DNA from: Pseudomonadales bacterium
GTDB taxonomy: Bacteria > Pseudomonadota > Gammaproteobacteria > Pseudomonadales > DT-91
Assembly: GCA_013215025.1 (NCBI GenBank)
Contig: JABSRR010000083.1
Coordinates: 1 to 9,641, forward strand
Direction: 5' to 3'
Length of the DNA: 9,641 nt
How positions within the stretch are numbered: position 1 is the first letter of the stretch; each line of letters begins with the position of its first letter. This document shows positions 6,410 through 9,641 of the stretch, piece after piece. A program made the translations under genes and the position numbers. The notes below the pieces were generated by a model that did not search any database, was not told where the DNA came from, and saw only the letters and a list, made by a program, of their open reading frames with translations.

Positions 6410-6892
6410 ATGCGTTTGTTACTACCTTTATTTATCGGCGTTCCTATCGTCGAAATGTTGATTTTAATTCAAGTCGGGGGTCTGATTGGTGCTCTGCCGA
6501 CCATTGGCTTAGTTTTGTTAACGGCAGTGATAGGTTTGCACTTGCTGCGACAGCAGGGTTTATCCACGCTGATGCGCGCTAAGCAAAAAATGGCTGATGG
6601 CCAGTTACCCGCTGAAGAAGTGGTAACAGGGCTGTTGCTAGCCGTTGGCGGCGCGCTACTGTTAACCCCTGGTTTTTTTACCGATACCCTTGGCTTCCTT
6701 TGTCTACTGCCGGGCCCACGGCAGCTATTAGTTAAGTCATTGATTAGTAAGGGCGTATTTCAGGCTATGCAGGCTCAACCATTCGCAGCGCAAGATTATA
6801 CCGGCGCATACTCGCAGTCAGGTGAAGCAGGCGATGACAGCATTGATGGCGAGTGCTCGCCGGTCGATGAGAATAAACAGCTTGGCCAGTGA
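6410..6892 (+). CDS. fxsA: FxsA family inner-membrane protein
   Basis: A 160-residue polytopic inner-membrane protein. In E. coli, extra FxsA relieves F-plasmid exclusion of phage T7; its normal cellular role is not well defined. Hydrophobic segments are visible at about 3-24, 28-46 and 72-90. Family landmarks include GVPIVEM (10-16), PGFFTD (87-92) and LLPGPR (99-104). The tail beyond about 115 is polar and acidic and ends in the cytoplasm or periplasm without recognisable motifs. The start ATG 6410 begins directly with the membrane segment MRLLLPLFIG, as in homologues; the Shine-Dalgarno is poor (GATGG, nine bases upstream). It lies 258 bp upstream of groES in the same direction, the usual gammaproteobacterial order. 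The candidate sigma-32 promoter in front suggests it is a heat-shock gene here. Confidence 0.93.
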   Translation: MRLLLPLFIGVPIVEMLILIQVGGLIGALPTIGLVLLTAVIGLHLLRQQGLSTLMRAKQKMADGQLPAEEVVTGLLLAVGGALLLTPGFFTDTLGFLCLLPGPRQLLVKSLISKGVFQAMQAQPFAAQDYTGAYSQSGEAGDDSIDGECSPVDENKQLGQ

Positions 6893-6909
6893 TCATTTAG
6901 CAGTGATCA
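6887..6909. repeat. Direct repeat CAGTGATCA x2 at the fxsA stop codon
   Basis: Copies lie at 6887-6895 and 6901-6909, spaced 14 bp, each containing the palindrome TGATCA; the first overlaps the fxsA TGA stop. A small duplication; no function is evident. There is no GC-rich terminator with a T tract after fxsA, so read-through into groES is possible. Confidence 0.35.
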
Positions 6910-7021
6910 ATAGAGCGAGACCTATGCTGGTTAAACTTTACCGCTAAGGTTTGAGGTTGATCGGCTTAGGACTTTATCAACGAGTACCTGCGCTTTCTCG
7001 GTGATTATTTAAAAGAAAATA

Positions 7022-7040
7022 CAAAAAAATGATTTTTTTG
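7022..7040. other. A7/T7 near-palindrome upstream of the groES promoter
   Basis: C-A7-TGA-T7-G at 7022-7040 forms a nine-base arm pair around a single central G. It ends about 20 bp before the sigma-32 -35 box of groES. As DNA, such A/T tracts are bent and may act as an UP-like element. As RNA it would be a weak AT-only hairpin with a T run, a poor but possible terminator for fxsA. Confidence 0.35.
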
Positions 7041-7060
7041 CTAAAAATACATTGGATTGC

Positions 7061-7088
7061 CTTGAAATTCCTTAAACCAGCCCCATCA
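7061..7088 (+). promoter_or_regulatory. Sigma-32 (RpoH) heat-shock promoter of groES-groEL
   Basis: CTTGAA (7061-7066), 14-bp spacer, CCCCATCA (7081-7088). This is close to a perfect RpoH promoter, preceded by CATTGGATTGC. The transcript should start near 7095, giving a leader of about 56 nt. No CIRCE inverted repeat is present, so control is by sigma-32 rather than HrcA. I saw no convincing overlapping sigma-70 promoter; TAAAAT at 7101-7106 lacks a -35 at proper spacing. Confidence 0.88.
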
Positions 7089-7150
7089 ATGCTGCAACGA
7101 TAAAATAATTCATTTCTTATTCATGCAATCCGCACAACAAGGAGAAAATA

Positions 7151-7438
7151 ATGAATCTTCGTCCGCTCTATGACAACGTGGTTGTTAAACGTAAAGCAGA
7201 AGAGGCTGTATCAGCTGGTGGTATCGTATTACCGGGCAGTGCACAAGAGAAGCCCAACCAAGGTGAAATTGTTGCCGTTGGTGAAGGTAAAGTTTTAGAT
7301 AACGGTGAAGTTCGTGCACTTCAAGTGAAAGTCGGCGATACCGTGATCTTTGGTCAGTATTCAGGCAACACCGTAAAAGTCGATGGTGACGAGCTGATGA
7401 TCATGCGCGAAAGCGACATTTTTGCCGTAGTAGGTTAA
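7151..7438 (+). CDS. groES: Co-chaperonin GroES (Cpn10)
   Basis: A 95-residue cytoplasmic protein that forms the heptameric lid of the GroEL folding chamber, in an ATP-dependent cycle. It has the canonical N-terminus [15 protein letters not shown]. The mobile loop (about 17-33) carries the GroEL-contacting triplet I25-V26-L27 in [10 protein letters not shown]. The roof hairpin lies at about 44-57 ([14 protein letters not shown]), and the conserved VKVGDTVIF and ESDIFAVV close the barrel. Length equals the usual bacterial size. The ribosome binding site is strong: AAGGAG at 7139-7144, six bases before the ATG. It is the first gene of the operon with groEL, 49 bp downstream, and is under the sigma-32 promoter at 7061-7088. 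Confidence 0.98.
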   Translation: MNLRPLYDNVVVKRKAEEAVSAGGIVLPGSAQEKPNQGEIVAVGEGKVLDNGEVRALQVKVGDTVIFGQYSGNTVKVDGDELMIMRESDIFAVVG

Positions 7439-7463
7439 TTTCCCTTACCACATTTATTGATAA

Positions 7464-9137
<1,674 letters not shown>

Positions 9138-9159
9138 GTCATTAGCCAATTAGCTGAAC

Positions 9160-9185
9160 AACGCCGAGCTTTGCTCGGCGTTTTT
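9160..9185 (+). terminator. Rho-independent terminator of the groES-groEL operon
   Basis: A perfect 10-bp GC-rich stem, AACGCCGAGC (9160-9169) with GCTCGGCGTT (9173-9182), a TTT loop and five T in a row (9181-9185). It begins 22 bp after the groEL stop and closes the operon. Confidence 0.95.
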
Positions 9186-9641
9186 GTTTCGATCACTGCA
9201 CTGCCTGAGGCTTTCCTCGATTCTGTGGCAATCATTTTTAATATAAGCTAAGGCTTACATAAATTCATTGATTTATGGTTTACCCAATGCCGGAAATTCA
9301 ATGGTATTGTAAAATAGTATGTCAACGCTGCTATTGATTATTAACCTTACAAATAAACTCATATGTGCAGCATGATTTTCTTAACATAAGATTCTTTAAA
9401 CAGCTTATCACCTGATTGAGTATCTATAATATTGCAATAATTCTCGAAAAGCATTTTTTAAATCAAATCAGTTATTTGAATAACAACAGAGATTTTTATG
9501 GTGATGATAAGGTGAATTTCTTGAGGAACATAAAAGACTTAGCTACATGCTCGTCATCATGTTTTACAAAGCCCTCACCATTCAACTAAGGCTTGTGGCT
9601 CATGAAGATCAGTTGTGCGTTTTGATATGCTGTTCCAATCC
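9186..9641. other. AT-rich region without a supported gene, right end of the window
   Basis: This is 456 bp after the groEL terminator. No frame gives a recognisable protein and no tRNA or rRNA is visible. Contents: a dyad TAAGC-TAAG-GCTTA (9244-9257); a perfect -10 hexamer TATAAT at 9425-9430 without a good -35; palindromes TATTGCAATA (9430-9439) and GTTATT-TG-AATAAC (9471-9484). A short frame from ATG 9547 is open to the right edge (31 codons) but lacks a ribosome binding site at proper distance. A minus-strand frame ending at TGA 9577-9575 is also open to the edge (21 codons). Either could be the end of a neighbouring gene; neither can be supported. Confidence 0.5.
9425..9430 (+). promoter_or_regulatory. 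Isolated consensus -10 hexamer TATAAT
   Basis: TATAAT matches the sigma-70 -10 consensus at all six positions. The bases 16-18 bp upstream (around CAGCTTAT, 9401-9408) are a poor -35. In sequence this AT-rich such a hexamer can occur by chance. If active it would start RNA near 9437, toward the right edge. Confidence 0.22.

Noticed and set aside
6397..6582. Plus-strand frame of 61 codons overlapping fxsA in another frame
   Set aside because: The fxsA frame encodes a clear family protein from 6410; the overlapping frame shows no protein features.
9498..9515. ATG at 9498 in the right-hand gap
   Set aside because: It ends after five codons at a TGA.
9547..9641. Start of a gene running off the right edge (ATG 9547)
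   Set aside because: The only purine-rich site (GAGGA, 9523-9527) is about 19 bases away, too far, and the 31 residues match nothing recognisable. Frames on the minus strand are open here as well.
9627..9641. TGTTCCAATCC at the right end resembling a tRNA T-arm
   Set aside because: The loop does not match the usual GTTCRA pattern, and no anticodon or D arm is visible upstream.

Overview
The window looks like a chromosomal segment of a gammaproteobacterium with moderate G+C, probably a marine, Pseudomonas/Cellvibrio-like lineage. The main evidence is the block fxsA-groES-groEL, in which groES has a sigma-32 (RpoH) promoter rather than a CIRCE operator. Also supporting this are a single-chain CysI-type sulfite reductase very close to the Pseudomonas type, and a DUF1631 protein, a family typical of Pseudomonas and relatives. 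No mobile element, CRISPR array, rRNA or tRNA is visible.

Layout from left to right: (1) 1-1502, minus strand: 3'-truncated siroheme sulfite/nitrite reductase (cysI), running off the left edge. (2) 1503-1891: a divergent AT-rich regulatory region with a ~12-bp tandem repeat next to the cysI start and a spaced pair of identical 13-mers. (3) 1892-2917, plus: a luciferase-like (LLM) flavin/F420-type oxidoreductase resembling mycobacterial Rv3520c, closed by a strong terminator. (4) 3020-5323, plus: a 767-aa DUF1631 protein; its start is moved to an ATG with a Shine-Dalgarno, 15 bases inside the longest frame. (5) 5491-6252, minus: an SDR dehydrogenase of the FabG-like type, with a candidate terminator in the convergent gap. 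(6) 6410-6892, plus: fxsA, with its own probable sigma-32 promoter. (7) 7151-9137, plus: the groES-groEL operon, with a near-consensus sigma-32 promoter in front and a strong terminator behind. (8) 9186-9641: AT-rich sequence with no convincing gene.

Functionally the right half is a heat-shock cluster. GroES and GroEL form the chaperonin, and FxsA, an inner-membrane protein, sits just upstream with a matching promoter architecture (CTTGAA, 14 bp, C[A/C]CCATC), so the three genes are probably induced together by RpoH from two promoters. The left half is metabolic: assimilatory sulfite reduction and an oxidoreductase of unknown substrate. DUF1631 and the SDR have no assigned process.

I did not find an obviously new multi-gene system. 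The points most worth following up are the cofactor and substrate of the Rv3520c-like enzyme, the repeat arrays in the cysI/LLM divergent region, the dyad over the fxsA promoter, and the uncharacterised DUF1631 protein with its acidic linkers.
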